A stretch of DNA of 17,101 bases, from contig CADBNQ010000222.1 in assembly GCA_902796045.1 (NCBI GenBank), forward strand, positions 1 through 17,101, in the 5' to 3' direction. Source of the DNA: an uncultured Lachnospiraceae bacterium. Lineage in GTDB: Bacteria; Bacillota; Clostridia; Lachnospirales; Lachnospiraceae. Shown piece after piece: positions 7,882-15,709 of this stretch (positions are counted from its first letter, which is position 1; each line of letters opens with the position of its first letter). A model generated the notes under the pieces. It was not told the origin of the DNA, made no database searches, and worked only from the letters and a program-made list of their open reading frames with translations. The translations under genes and the position numbers were made by a program.

Positions 7882-9006
7882 CTAGAAGATGTAGCGGACA
7901 TTCTTCTCCACGACGATCTTGATATCGTCCTCTGTCCCCACATAATTCGTACCGGGACGCAGGGTATCCCTGCTCTCCACAATACAATTCTCGATATAGG
8001 AATCATCTCCTATATATACATCATTTAAAATGATGGAATTCTTGACCGTGCAGTTATTTCCGATGTAGACATCCTTGAAAAGAATCGAGCTCTCAACTTT
8101 TCCATTGATGATACAGCCGGAAGAAATGATTGAGTTCCTGATCTGCGATCCTGCATTGTATTTTGCAGGGGGAAGATCATCCACCCTGGAATACACATCA
8201 GGATACTGCCTGAAGAAATAATCCCTGATATCCTTCTTCAGAAAATCCATATTGGTCTTGTAGTAGGATTCCACTGTGGCAATGTTGCGCCAGTAGCTTT
8301 CCAGTTTATAGCCGTAGATTTTCCGGACATTCTTATAGCGCACCAGGACGTCCTTTACAAAATCATACCGGTCTTCCCTGGCACACCTCTCCAGGATATC
8401 GATCAGATGTCTTCTCCTGATGACATAGACACCGATTGATACATTGTTGGTCTGCGCAATCAGAGGCTTTTCTTCAAAATCAATGATTCTCTCGTTCTCG
8501 TCCAGCTTCAGGATACCGAAGCGGGTCAGGTCATCATCATCCTCACTAAGCTGCGTATAGACAACGGTGATGTCTTCGTTTCTTTCAATATGCCTCTCCA
8601 GGACCTTGTTATAATCAAGCTTATATATGCAGTCGCCGGGGGCAATGATCACATAGGGTTCGTGACATTTTTTCAGGAAATCGATATTCTGATACAGAGC
8701 ATCCGCAGTCCCCTGGTACCAGAAATGGTTCTCCTTGGTCACAGTTGGTGTAAATACAAACAGTCCTCCCTGCTTTCTGCCGAAATCCCACCATTTGCCC
8801 GAACTCAGATGCTCGTTCAGTGATCTGGCATTGAACTGTGGAAATACAGCCACTCTGGAAATCCTGGAATTGGTCATGTTGCTCAATGTAAAATCGATCG
8901 CCCTGTAGCTTCCGGCGATGGGAAGCGCCGCGATGGCCCTTTTATCTGATAATCTTCCGATCCTTTTACTGTTCCCGCCTGCTAAAATAATACCTAATGC
9001 CTTCAT
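7882..9006 (-). CDS. glgD: Glucose-1-phosphate adenylyltransferase subunit GlgD
   Basis: Partner subunit of ADP-glucose pyrophosphorylase, the committed step of bacterial glycogen synthesis. At 374 residues it has an N-terminal nucleotidyltransferase fold followed by a left-handed beta-helix (hexapeptide-like repeats from about 285: ISSGCIINGKVESSILFKDVYIGNNCTV). Compared with the GlgC encoded just upstream, the nucleotide-binding loop is altered (GGNSKRIGRLSDKRAIAALP instead of the [19 protein letters not shown] form), which fits the known role of GlgD as a non-catalytic or weakly catalytic enhancer. It starts 16 bases after the glgC stop with AGGTG seven bases before the ATG, so it forms an operon with glgC. 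No T-rich terminator follows it. Confidence 0.95.
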   Translation of the reverse strand: MKALGIILAGGNSKRIGRLSDKRAIAALPIAGSYRAIDFTLSNMTNSRISRVAVFPQFNARSLNEHLSSGKWWDFGRKQGGLFVFTPTVTKENHFWYQGTADALYQNIDFLKKCHEPYVIIAPGDCIYKLDYNKVLERHIERNEDITVVYTQLSEDDDDLTRFGILKLDENERIIDFEEKPLIAQTNNVSIGVYVIRRRHLIDILERCAREDRYDFVKDVLVRYKNVRKIYGYKLESYWRNIATVESYYKTNMDFLKKDIRDYFFRQYPDVYSRVDDLPPAKYNAGSQIRNSIISSGCIINGKVESSILFKDVYIGNNCTVKNSIILNDVYIGDDSYIENCIVESRDTLRPGTNYVGTEDDIKIVVEKNVRYIF

Positions 9007-9022
9007 ATACTGTCACCTGCCT

Positions 9023-10285
9023 CTACTGTCTGAAAATGGATTTACCGCTTGCGAGAATACCATCGGGATAATCCGAAGCCGTCGTGACCCCGGCGATGGC
9101 AACATTTTTACCGACCTTAACATCGGGAGGAATCACGGAATCCTCACCGACTGTCACCAGACCTCCGGCATAGACCGAAGGATTGAATTCGTTCTCAGCC
9201 TCTTCGAAGACTCCAAGCTGCGTCCGCTCTCCAACGATAACATTCTCAGCCAGGATTGCTTTCTCCACACGGGCTCCGGCCTTGACCGTGCACCCGTTCA
9301 TGATGATGGAACGTTCAATCACCGCCCCTTCCTCAATCGTCACCCCGGATCCTATGACCGAATCATATATTTCTCCGTAGATTTCGGTCCCTTCTCCGAC
9401 GATGCATCCTGACACCTTGGCCTCCGAAGAGAAATACTGAGGCGGAAGCAGCTCGCTCCTGGTATAGATCCGCCAGAATTCTTCGTAGAGGTTGAACTCG
9501 GGGATAATATCAATCAGCTCCATATTGGCTTCCCAGTAAGAAGAAAGGGTCCCGACATCCTTCCAGTATCCCTGGTAATTGTATGCCACGATCTTGTCTC
9601 CCCGCTCATGACAGTAGGGGATCACATGCATGCCGAAGTCACATCCCGGCTGGTCTTTCAGCGTCTCCAGAGACTCCTTCAGGACATCCCAGTCAAAGAT
9701 ATAAATCCCCATGGAGGCTTTATTGGACCTTGGATGCTTCGGTTTCTCCTCAAACTCCAAGACCTGGTTGTTCTCATCGGTGATGACCAGGCCGAACCTG
9801 CTGGCCTCCTCCAAAGGCACTTCATAGGTAGCCAGTGTGATTTTGGCTTTATTCTTCTTGTGGAAATGCAGCATCATCTCATAGTCCATCTTATAAATAT
9901 GGTCTCCACCCAGAATCACAACATAGCTGGGATGATAATACTCCATAAATTCCATGTTCTGGTAAATGGCATTGGCAGTGCCGGTATACCAGTCTGTATT
10001 CTCACTTTTTTCATAAGGCGGCAGAACTGTAACACCCCCGATATTGCGGTCAAGATCCCAGGGAATCCCGATACCGATATGCTGGTTCAGTCTCAAAGGC
10101 TGATACTGGGTCAGGACGCCTACTGTATCAATACCTGAGTTAATACAGTTGCTGAGCGGAAAGTCAATAATCTTATACTTGCCTCCAAATGCAACTGCTG
10201 GTTTGGCCAATTTTGATGTCAATACCCCAAGTCTGCTTCCCTGACCGCCGGCAAGCAGCATGGCAATCATTTCTTTTCTGATCAT
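9023..10285 (-). CDS. glgC: Glucose-1-phosphate adenylyltransferase catalytic subunit GlgC
   Basis: Makes ADP-glucose and pyrophosphate from ATP and glucose-1-phosphate. The 420-residue protein has the intact nucleotide loop [22 protein letters not shown] (11-31), [12 protein letters not shown] (99-110), the catalytic Asp in [10 protein letters not shown] (Asp128), [18 protein letters not shown], and a C-terminal beta-helix ([20 protein letters not shown] onward). The frame is open to an ATG at 10330, but that codon overlaps the -10 box of the promoter found here; the ATG at 10285 follows AGGAGG by 12 bases and gives the standard N-terminus. First gene of glgC-glgD. No abnormality seen. Confidence 0.97.
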   Translation of the reverse strand: MIRKEMIAMLLAGGQGSRLGVLTSKLAKPAVAFGGKYKIIDFPLSNCINSGIDTVGVLTQYQPLRLNQHIGIGIPWDLDRNIGGVTVLPPYEKSENTDWYTGTANAIYQNMEFMEYYHPSYVVILGGDHIYKMDYEMMLHFHKKNKAKITLATYEVPLEEASRFGLVITDENNQVLEFEEKPKHPRSNKASMGIYIFDWDVLKESLETLKDQPGCDFGMHVIPYCHERGDKIVAYNYQGYWKDVGTLSSYWEANMELIDIIPEFNLYEEFWRIYTRSELLPPQYFSSEAKVSGCIVGEGTEIYGEIYDSVIGSGVTIEEGAVIERSIIMNGCTVKAGARVEKAILAENVIVGERTQLGVFEEAENEFNPSVYAGGLVTVGEDSVIPPDVKVGKNVAIAGVTTASDYPDGILASGKSIFRQ

Positions 10286-10328
10286 TAAACACTCACTCCT
10301 CCTTATGCGTTCATCCAAATGTTTTTTC

Positions 10329-10357
10329 ATTATATCATTATTTACTATAGTTGAAAA
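10329..10357 (-). promoter_or_regulatory. Promoter of glgC-glgD with extended -10
   Basis: Minus-strand TTTTCA (10357-10352), 17-base spacer, and a perfect TATAAT (10334-10329) preceded by TG one base upstream, i.e. an extended -10. The expected start near 10322 gives a leader of about 37 bases before the glgC ATG at 10285. This decides against the longer ORF start at 10330. Confidence 0.7.
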
Positions 10358-10450
10358 GAGATGTGCTAAAGTTAATTATGCACTTTTGGATATAACTTAT
10401 GTATATTTGGCTTCTTTTTTGTTAAAAATGCGACAGTCATAGATTCCCTC

Positions 10451-10479
10451 TCGACATTCTGTCATTAATAGGATATACT
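10451..10479 (+). promoter_or_regulatory. Promoter of murC
   Basis: TCGACA (10451-10456), 17-base spacer, TATACT (10474-10479): five of six consensus matches in each box. A start near 10486 gives a leader of about 38 bases, with GAGGTG about ten bases before the murC ATG at 10524. It is divergent from the glgC promoter, with about 95 bases between the two -35 boxes. Confidence 0.6.
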
Positions 10480-10523
10480 CAGTGGGAATATCAAAAAGTC
10501 TTTTTACGAGGTGACAAACTATA

Positions 10524-11234
10524 ATGTATACAATTGATTTCAGGAATCCCATCCATGTTCATTTTATAGGAATAGGGGGCATCAGCATGAGCGGTCTGTC
10601 AGAAATCCTCCTTGACAGAGGTTTTACCATCTCCGGTTCTGATATGACAGCATCAGAGATTACAGACCATCTCCGCGCATGCGGAGCAGAGATCGCGATC
10701 GGCCAGAGAGCGGAAAACATCACAGATGATGTGGATCTGGTAGTATATACTGCGGCAATCCATGAAGATAATCCGGAATTTGCGGCTGCCAGAGAAAAAG
10801 GACTTCCCATGATGAGCCGGGCAGCCCTTTTAGGACAGATTATGGCCAACTACCCGCATTCTATTGCTGTATCCGGTACACACGGCAAGACCACCACTAC
10901 CTCCATGCTCACACATATCCTGCTTCAGGGCCGCATGGACCCCACTGTCTCTATCGGCGGCATGCTTGACCGGATCGGGGGCAACATCCGTGTCGGCAGG
11001 TCAGATCTTTTTCTGACAGAAGCCTGTGAGTACACCAACAGCTTTCTTGAATTCTATCCCCTGTATTCCATCATTTTAAATATAGAAGAAGACCATATGG
11101 ATTTCTTCAAAGATCTCGACGAGATCAAGAAGTCTTTCCATACATTCGCCTCTCAGACCGGAGAAAAAGGCCTGATCATCATCAATGGCGACATGCCCCA
11201 CACTTCCGATATCCTTGAGGGATTAAAGCAGTGA
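10524..11234 (+). CDS. MurC N-terminal fragment, 236 residues
   Basis: The product if UGA at 11232 terminates. It contains the complete UDP-binding Rossmann domain and the front half of the ATP-binding domain with the P-loop, the TEACEY motif and NIEEDHMD, but lacks the back of the ATPase domain and the whole C-terminal ligase domain, so it should be inactive alone. Confidence 0.6.
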   Translation: MYTIDFRNPIHVHFIGIGGISMSGLSEILLDRGFTISGSDMTASEITDHLRACGAEIAIGQRAENITDDVDLVVYTAAIHEDNPEFAAAREKGLPMMSRAALLGQIMANYPHSIAVSGTHGKTTTTSMLTHILLQGRMDPTVSIGGMLDRIGGNIRVGRSDLFLTEACEYTNSFLEFYPLYSIILNIEEDHMDFFKDLDEIKKSFHTFASQTGEKGLIIINGDMPHTSDILEGLKQ

Positions 11235-11237
11235 TTC

Positions 11238-11900
11238 GTGACATTCGGTCTTAATAAAGGCAACAATTACTCTGCAGAAGATATTACATTCGATGAGACA
11301 GGCAATGTTTCCTACACTCTCCTGACTGACGGCGCAGCTGCTGCCAGAGTATCGCTCCATGTAAAGGGGATTCACAACGTAATGAACTCATTGGCTGCCA
11401 TCGCCTGCGCCATGTCTGCAGGCATGGACATGGATCAGATTCTTGCCGGCCTTTCTTCCTTCGGGGGGACACACAGAAGATTTGAATACAAGGGAAAGAT
11501 CGGCAATGTCTCCATCATAGATGATTATGCCCACCATCCCTCCGAGATCAGGGCCACGCTGGCTGCAGCAGACCAGTATCCTCACGACGAACTCTGGCTG
11601 GTATTCCAGCCGCACACCTACACAAGGACACTTGCCTTTCTCCATGATTTTGCAGATGCCCTTGCTCCGGCGGACCATATCATTCTTGCAGACATCTATG
11701 CCGCCAGGGAACCGGATACCGGAAAAGTCTCCTCTGGAGATATCGCTGACCTGCTGAAGGAAGCGGGCAGTGATACCTATTATTTCCACAGTTTCCAGGA
11801 GATTGAACAATTCCTGCTTGACCATGCCAAAGGGCATGACATGATCATCACCATGGGTGCCGGCAATGTGGTCACGATTGGCGAAGATCTCCTCAGCTGA
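11238..11900 (+). CDS. MurC C-terminal fragment, up to 221 residues
   Basis: Same frame as the first fragment, opening at GTG 11238 one codon past the UGA. It holds HNVMNSLAAI, GTHRRFEYKG, DDYAHHPSEI and the C-terminal Mur ligase domain. The nearest purine-rich site, GAGGG, is about 16 bases from the GTG, too far for efficient initiation, so an evolved split gene is not well supported. Confidence 0.4.
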   Translation: MTFGLNKGNNYSAEDITFDETGNVSYTLLTDGAAAARVSLHVKGIHNVMNSLAAIACAMSAGMDMDQILAGLSSFGGTHRRFEYKGKIGNVSIIDDYAHHPSEIRATLAAADQYPHDELWLVFQPHTYTRTLAFLHDFADALAPADHIILADIYAAREPDTGKVSSGDIADLLKEAGSDTYYFHSFQEIEQFLLDHAKGHDMIITMGAGNVVTIGEDLLS

Positions 11901-11922
11901 AACTCCAAAACAGCCCGCCCAG

Positions 11923-11968
11923 ACCGGCAGGATCTCATTTTTGTAAGGGATCCTTCCGGTTTTCTTTG
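11923..11968 (+). terminator. Rho-independent terminator after murC
   Basis: Arms 11923-11934 and 11949-11960 form a 12-position stem with a single internal C-T mismatch and a 14-base loop, followed by TTTTCTTT. It begins 22 bases past the murC stop and separates murC from the DnaA-box region, so the downstream genes need their own promoter. Confidence 0.7.
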
Positions 11969-11983
11969 AATAGGGACTGCAGC

Positions 11984-12024
11984 AAAAAAATTTTTTTCTT
12001 TATTTGTTAATAGTTTGTTTCTTC
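11984..12024. other. A7T7 tract and AT-rich stretch
   Basis: Seven A followed by seven T (11984-11997), then a further AT-rich run to about 12024. It lies 24 bases before the first DnaA box. Such tracts are bent and easily melted, and occur next to DnaA boxes in replication origins. Whether it has that role here is inference only. Confidence 0.4.
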
Positions 12025-12047
12025 TCTGTACCAGAGGTATTCACGAC

Positions 12048-12056
12048 TTATCCACA
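12048..12056 (+). promoter_or_regulatory. DnaA box (perfect), upstream single copy
   Basis: TTATCCACA, a perfect match to the bacterial DnaA-box consensus TTATNCACA, in the same orientation as the boxes 100 bases downstream and adjacent to the AT-rich tract. Confidence 0.75.
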
Positions 12057-12155
12057 TATATCCCGGGATCATTCACCATGTATTTCTCTTAAATAGCCAC
12101 TTTTTTATCGGATGACCGCCGATACTCACCCTCTTCTTTTCATCATTAGGGAAAC

Positions 12156-12185
12156 TTATCCACATTGTCCACAGTATTATCCACA
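12156..12185 (+). promoter_or_regulatory. DnaA-box triplet 1
   Basis: Three head-to-tail boxes: TTATCCACA (12156-12164), TTGTCCACA (12165-12173) and TTATCCACA (12177-12185). Two are perfect and the middle one has a single change. Start-to-start distances are 9 and 12 bases, so bound DnaA monomers would lie on nearly the same helix face. Confidence 0.85.
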
Positions 12186-12211
12186 TTTTTAATACCCGTT
12201 CCATCCCCTGT

Positions 12212-12243
12212 CTATCCACTGACATGTCCACGCTTTGTCCACT
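12212..12243 (+). promoter_or_regulatory. DnaA-box-like triplet 2 (degenerate)
   Basis: CTATCCACT (12212-12220), ATGTCCACG (12224-12232) and TTGTCCACT (12235-12243), each keeping the TCCAC core and the orientation of triplet 1, with spacing of 12 and 11 bases. The last copy ends 10 bases before the -35 position of the dnaD promoter. Individually weak, they are notable as a phased set. Confidence 0.55.
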
Positions 12244-12253
12244 ACCGGGCGAC

Positions 12254-12282
12254 TGTTCATTTTCCTCAGAATATGCTATGAT
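12254..12282 (+). promoter_or_regulatory. Putative promoter of the dnaD-dnaC-prs group, extended -10
   Basis: TATGAT (12277-12282) preceded by TG one base upstream (extended -10), with a poor -35, TGTTCA (12254-12259), at 17 bases. A weak -35 next to an activator or repressor site fits regulation by DnaA bound just upstream. The leader to the ATG at 12331 would be about 40 bases. Confidence 0.5.
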
Positions 12283-12330
12283 GATATCAGGGATTAAAGA
12301 ACAGTAAGATAAAAGGCGGTGAACAGAAAG

Positions 12331-13338
12331 ATGAATACTATTTCACTGGCTCAGGAAACTTATCAGAATATAACGGTCATTCCCAATCAGTTTATCGATG
12401 ACTACATGGTCCGGGCAGACGGAGAGTATGTCAAGATATACCTTATGATTCTGCGTCTTACAGGCCAGAATGTCCCGGTCACCGCTGATAAACTGGCTGA
12501 CAGTCTGGAGCTGACCGTGAAGGATATACTGCGGGCTGTCAGGTACTGGGAGAAAGAGGGTCTCCTGTCTGCGGGAGGGCAGAACGGTCCTGTCACCGAA
12601 ACGCTCACACCGGTCAGTTCTCCTCTTCCTGTCCAGAGACAGCTGATTCCCGGAAAGCGCAGCCGGAATGCTGCCGAGCTCAACAAGTACATCAGCGGCA
12701 CCGATCTGGAGCGCCTGGTTTTTATGGCTGAGACTTACATCGGACACCCTCTTTCTGTCCAGGAGCTCAACTCCATCTGCTATATCAGCGATGACCTTCG
12801 TTTTCCTACAGACCTGCTGGAGTATCTGGTGGAGTATTGCAGCGAGAAGGGAAAGAAGCAGATCCGCTATATGGAGAAGGTTGCCATCAACTGGTATGAG
12901 CAGGGGATAGACACCGTCAGAAAGGCTATGGACCAGACCAGTCTCTACACACGGAATGTTTTTTCAGTTATGAAGGCTTTCGGCATATCCGGGAGGAATC
13001 CGGGCCAGTCAGAGATGGACTATATCACCCGGTGGAACTCCATGGGTTTTGATACGGAGATCATTGTCGAGGCATGCAACCGCACCCTGCTTACCACCCA
13101 CCAGGCCAGCTTTCCTTATGCCAACCGGATCCTGGAGGGCTGGAAAAAGGCCGGTGTCAGAAAGCTTTCCGACATAATCTCCATAGACAAGAAGCACCAT
13201 GCCGGAGCGGAAGACAGGGCACGTAAAAAAGAGCATTCTGTCAGAAAGTCCGGCTCCAACGCTTTTCACAATTTCGAACAACGCTCCTACGACTATGATG
13301 ATCTGGAACTCAGGCTGGCTGGTAAGGGCGGGAGGTAA
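12331..13338 (+). CDS. DnaD/DnaB-like replication initiation protein with two DDBH2 domains
   Basis: Primosomal protein expected to help DnaA-melted origin or restart DNA receive the replicative helicase, working with the loader encoded next. The 335-residue product has an N-terminal winged-helix (DDBH1) region (about 1-90: DYMVRADGEYVKIYLMILRL ... LEGLLSAGG-like turn), a linker, and two DDBH2 repeats, each ending in the YxxxIxxxW-type signature: YMEKVAINW (Tyr180-Trp188) and YANRILEGW (Tyr263-Trp271). The C-terminus is basic, then acidic. A GTG at 12319 is in frame, but the AAGGCGGTG ribosome site lies nine bases before the ATG at 12331, which is preferred. The gene ends two bases before the next start. 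Two DDBH2 repeats is a DnaB (Bacillus)-like trait, so the name DnaD is only approximate. Confidence 0.88.
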   Translation: MNTISLAQETYQNITVIPNQFIDDYMVRADGEYVKIYLMILRLTGQNVPVTADKLADSLELTVKDILRAVRYWEKEGLLSAGGQNGPVTETLTPVSSPLPVQRQLIPGKRSRNAAELNKYISGTDLERLVFMAETYIGHPLSVQELNSICYISDDLRFPTDLLEYLVEYCSEKGKKQIRYMEKVAINWYEQGIDTVRKAMDQTSLYTRNVFSVMKAFGISGRNPGQSEMDYITRWNSMGFDTEIIVEACNRTLLTTHQASFPYANRILEGWKKAGVRKLSDIISIDKKHHAGAEDRARKKEHSVRKSGSNAFHNFEQRSYDYDDLELRLAGKGGR

Positions 13339-13340
13339 TT

Positions 13341-14342
13341 ATGGGACTGACGCAGAAACAATATGCGGATATCCTGGATGGTTACGCGGCCCGGAGAAGG
13401 CAGAACCGCCTCCTGGAGCAGGAACGGCGGGAGGAGATCTATGCCGCCATACCTGCTATACGGACAATCGACGAGGATATCGCCCATATCTCACTCGAAG
13501 CCGCCAGGAGCATGCTTTTCCATCCTGATCCGGATATAAGGAAACAACTGCATGAGGAGATCAGCAGGCGGTCCGGTGAAAAAACCGTGCTTCTCGTGTC
13601 TCATGGTTTTCCAGAAGATTACCTTGATCCGCTTTATACCTGCAGGGACTGCAAAGACACAGGATTGATCGACGGCATACAATGCCATTGTTTCTCCGGA
13701 TATGTGGCTGAGGTCTACTATGAACAGTCCAACCTGACAGACCAGCTTGACCGGATTTCTTTTGCCACTTTCCGCCTGGATTATTACTCCGAGGCCGTAA
13801 GCAGAGATTATCCGGTCTCCCCCAGGGACAATATTCTTAAGGTTCTTGACCAAAGCCGCTCCTTTATCAGAGAGTTTGACGACAGGCCGGGACAGAATCT
13901 CCTGATCTATGGCCGGGCAGGTACCGGCAAGACCTTTTTATCCTGCTGCATCGCAGGAGAGCTGCTTGCGAGGGGAAAGCAGGTCATATACATGACTGCC
14001 TACCAGTTCTTCCGTCAGCTGGAGCTGGCCACTTTTCACAGTGATGAGGCAGATCCGGACACACTGTCCTGGCTTACAGACTGTGATCTTCTGATCATAG
14101 ACGACCTGGGAACTGAGATGAATAATGCCTTTATCAACTCCCAGCTTTTCCTGTACATTAACGAGCGCATCCTGCGAAAGAAATCTACCATTATCAACAC
14201 TAACCTGTCTTTACAGCAGATCAGCAGCAGCTACACAGAGAGGGTTTCTTCCAGGATCATTGAGGCTTACCGGCTCATCCATATATATGGTGAAGACATC
14301 AGGATCAAAAAAGCTGTTTCTTCCGATAGATTTGATATATAG
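13341..14342 (+). CDS. dnaC: Helicase loader, DnaC/DnaI-type AAA+ ATPase
   Basis: ATPase that binds the replicative DNA helicase and places it on single-stranded DNA at initiation. The 333-residue product has an N-terminal helical region, a zinc-binding site (Cys101, Cys104, Cys115, Cys117, with His116) like that of Bacillus DnaI, then the AAA+ core: Walker A GRAGTGKT (191-198), Walker B LLIIDDLGTE (Asp254/Asp255), a sensor-1 region TIINTNLSL, and ERVSSRI with the probable arginine finger. Its GGGAGGT ribosome site overlaps the end of the upstream gene, two bases away, so the two are translated together. IstB-like transposition ATPases share this fold, but the zinc site and the dnaD partner favour a replication loader. 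The symbol could equally be dnaI. Confidence 0.9.
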   Translation: MGLTQKQYADILDGYAARRRQNRLLEQERREEIYAAIPAIRTIDEDIAHISLEAARSMLFHPDPDIRKQLHEEISRRSGEKTVLLVSHGFPEDYLDPLYTCRDCKDTGLIDGIQCHCFSGYVAEVYYEQSNLTDQLDRISFATFRLDYYSEAVSRDYPVSPRDNILKVLDQSRSFIREFDDRPGQNLLIYGRAGTGKTFLSCCIAGELLARGKQVIYMTAYQFFRQLELATFHSDEADPDTLSWLTDCDLLIIDDLGTEMNNAFINSQLFLYINERILRKKSTIINTNLSLQQISSSYTERVSSRIIEAYRLIHIYGEDIRIKKAVSSDRFDI

Positions 14343-14385
14343 ATACGCAGAGAATAGTTTTAAGGAAGCAGAAAGGAGAATACGT

Positions 14386-15576
14386 ATGAAGCCAGATGAC
14401 AGCAAATTTGCAACTGTACCTGTTGGGAAATTAGGAATCATTATCCATCCGAGCTGTGAATCACTGGGAAAAAAGATTGACCAGTATATCGTGAACTGGA
14501 GAAAGGAGCGGGACCACAACCATAAGTCCAATATCATATTCAGAGATTACGAGAAAGACACCTTTATCATCCCCTCTGTCTGCCCCAGGTTCGGGACAGG
14601 GGAAGCCAAGGCCCTGATCTCTGACTCAGTGCGGGGGGTAGACTTATACATTCTGGCTGACGTATTGAACTATAGTCTGGAGTACACCGTCTGCGGTCAC
14701 AAGAACCATATGTCTCCCGACGATATCTACGCAGATATCAAAAGACTGATCGCGGCTGCCTCCGGAAAGCCCAAGAGCATAACGGTCATCATGCCCTTCC
14801 TTTACGAGAGCCGCCAGCATAAGAGAAGCTCAAGGGAATCTCTGGACTGCGCCTTTGCCCTCCAGGAGCTTGCCAATATTGGCGTGACCAATGTCATCAC
14901 CTTCGATGCCCATGATCCGCGGGTGCAGAACGCAATCCCCCTGAGCGGTTTTGATAATATCATGCCCACCTACCAGTTCATCAAGGCGCTGCTGAAATCT
15001 ACCGATGACCTCCAGATCGACAATGAGCATATGATGGTCATCAGCCCCGATGAAGGTGCCATGAAGCGTACCATGTATTTCTCTACTGTCCTCGGTGTGG
15101 ACATCGGCATGTTCTATAAACGTCGGGATTATTCTGTAGTCGTAGACGGCCGCAATCCTATCGTTGCCCATGAATTCCTTGGTGATTCGGTGAAGGGAAA
15201 GGATGTGCTCATTATCGATGACATGATTTCCTCCGGAGAGAGTATGCTGGATGTGGCCAGAGAATTGAAAAGAAGGGGTGCCGCAAGGGCTTTCTGCATC
15301 TCCACCTTCGGTATGTTTACCAACGGTCTCGGCGCATTTGACAAAGCCTACAAAGACGGCCTGATCTACAGAGTCATTACTACCAATTCAACATACCAGC
15401 GGCCTGATCTGTTTGAGAGAGAATGGTATGTAAGCTGCGATATATCCAAGTATATCGCCCTCCTGATCGATTACATGAATCATGAGGCCTCCATCAGCTC
15501 AGTACTCGATCCTCATGACCGCATACAGAATCGTCTGGCCGAGTACAAAAAGTATCATACCATCTACGAAGACTAA
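14386..15576 (+). CDS. prs: Ribose-phosphate pyrophosphokinase (PRPP synthase), long form
   Basis: Makes PRPP from ribose-5-phosphate and ATP for purine, pyrimidine, NAD, His and Trp synthesis. At 396 residues it is about 80 longer than the usual 310-320. Family motifs are present but divergent: MPFLYESRQHKRSSRESLD where most Prs have MPYFGYARQDRK, FDAHDPRVQN, SPDEGAMKRT, YKRR in the catalytic loop, and the PRPP loop DVLIIDDMISSGESM (Asp278/Asp279). The reading frame is open to 14125 within dnaC, but GGAG lies eight bases before the ATG at 14386, which starts the recognisable protein. It follows dnaC by 43 bases with no terminator, so it is probably in the same transcription unit. The family call is firm; whether this is the main PRPP synthase or a second paralogue cannot be told here. 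Confidence 0.92.
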   Translation: MKPDDSKFATVPVGKLGIIIHPSCESLGKKIDQYIVNWRKERDHNHKSNIIFRDYEKDTFIIPSVCPRFGTGEAKALISDSVRGVDLYILADVLNYSLEYTVCGHKNHMSPDDIYADIKRLIAAASGKPKSITVIMPFLYESRQHKRSSRESLDCAFALQELANIGVTNVITFDAHDPRVQNAIPLSGFDNIMPTYQFIKALLKSTDDLQIDNEHMMVISPDEGAMKRTMYFSTVLGVDIGMFYKRRDYSVVVDGRNPIVAHEFLGDSVKGKDVLIIDDMISSGESMLDVARELKRRGAARAFCISTFGMFTNGLGAFDKAYKDGLIYRVITTNSTYQRPDLFEREWYVSCDISKYIALLIDYMNHEASISSVLDPHDRIQNRLAEYKKYHTIYED

Positions 15577-15605
15577 GCTGGAAGGGGCTGCCGTAGTAAT
15601 ACAGA

Positions 15606-15709
15606 GCTGCCGGTGGATGTCTGAGGCTTCCGTTGTTCCTCGAAAAAAGTCTATTCATTTAGCCTTTTTTCATGCGGTACAAAGTCAGCCTCAGACATCC
15701 ACCGGCAGC
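15606..15709. repeat. 23-bp perfect inverted repeat with 58-base loop, between convergent genes
   Basis: Arms 15606-15628 and 15687-15709 are exact reverse complements. The right arm's outer end (15703-15712) can alternatively pair with a second upstream copy, GGGGCTGCCG at 15584-15593. The loop contains a second inverted repeat, GAAAAAAG (15642-15649) with CTTTTTTC (15664-15671), giving T runs on both strands. The element fills most of the gap between the ends of prs (+) and the PBP gene (-). It may act as a bidirectional transcription stop, or be a small mobile or repetitive palindromic element. Confidence 0.8.
15642..15671. terminator. Possible bidirectional terminator inside the inverted repeat
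   Basis: An A6/T6-flanked hairpin. For the prs transcript, AGGCT (15624-15628) can also pair with AGCCT (15661-15665) just before TTTTT. Stems are short, so the call rests mainly on position between two convergent gene ends. Confidence 0.4.

Larger units (their letters stand above)
10524..11900 (+). pseudogene. murC: UDP-N-acetylmuramate--L-alanine ligase MurC interrupted by an in-frame UGA
   Basis: MurC adds the first amino acid, L-alanine, to UDP-MurNAc in peptidoglycan synthesis and is essential with no usual backup. The frame is collinear with a full-length enzyme (458 codons before the final stop) but codon 237 is TGA (11232-11234). The flanking residues read EGLKQ-stop-FVTFGLNKG, with no frameshift and no missing segment. 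Motifs on both sides are intact: GIGGISMSGL, SGTHGKTTTTSML (from residue 117), NIEEDHMD, HNVMNSLAAI, GTHRRFEYKG, DDYAHHPSEI, FQPHTYTRT and GAGNV. One base change would restore sense (CGA Arg, TGG Trp, TGC/TGT Cys and others). UGA is a true stop elsewhere here (prsA and the end of this gene), so genome-wide recoding is unlikely. Sequencing error, a fresh nonsense mutation, or readthrough remain possible. Confidence 0.85.

Noticed and set aside
10286..10330. ATG at 10330 as the glgC start
   Set aside because: It overlaps a perfect extended -10 box and adds residues absent from the usual GlgC N-terminus.
11232..11234. UGA as selenocysteine or as a genome-wide sense codon
   Set aside because: No hairpin resembling a bacterial SECIS element is evident just downstream and MurC is not a known selenoprotein; UGA ends prsA and murC itself, so it is a normal stop here.
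11984..12243. The chromosomal replication origin itself
   Set aside because: AT tract plus DnaA boxes look origin-like, but dnaA, dnaN and rpmH are not adjacent; treated as a DnaA-binding region only.
14125..14385. N-terminal extension of prs by 87 codons inside dnaC
   Set aside because: It overlaps the dnaC coding region out of frame, has no Prs-like sequence, and a good ribosome site precedes the ATG at 14386.
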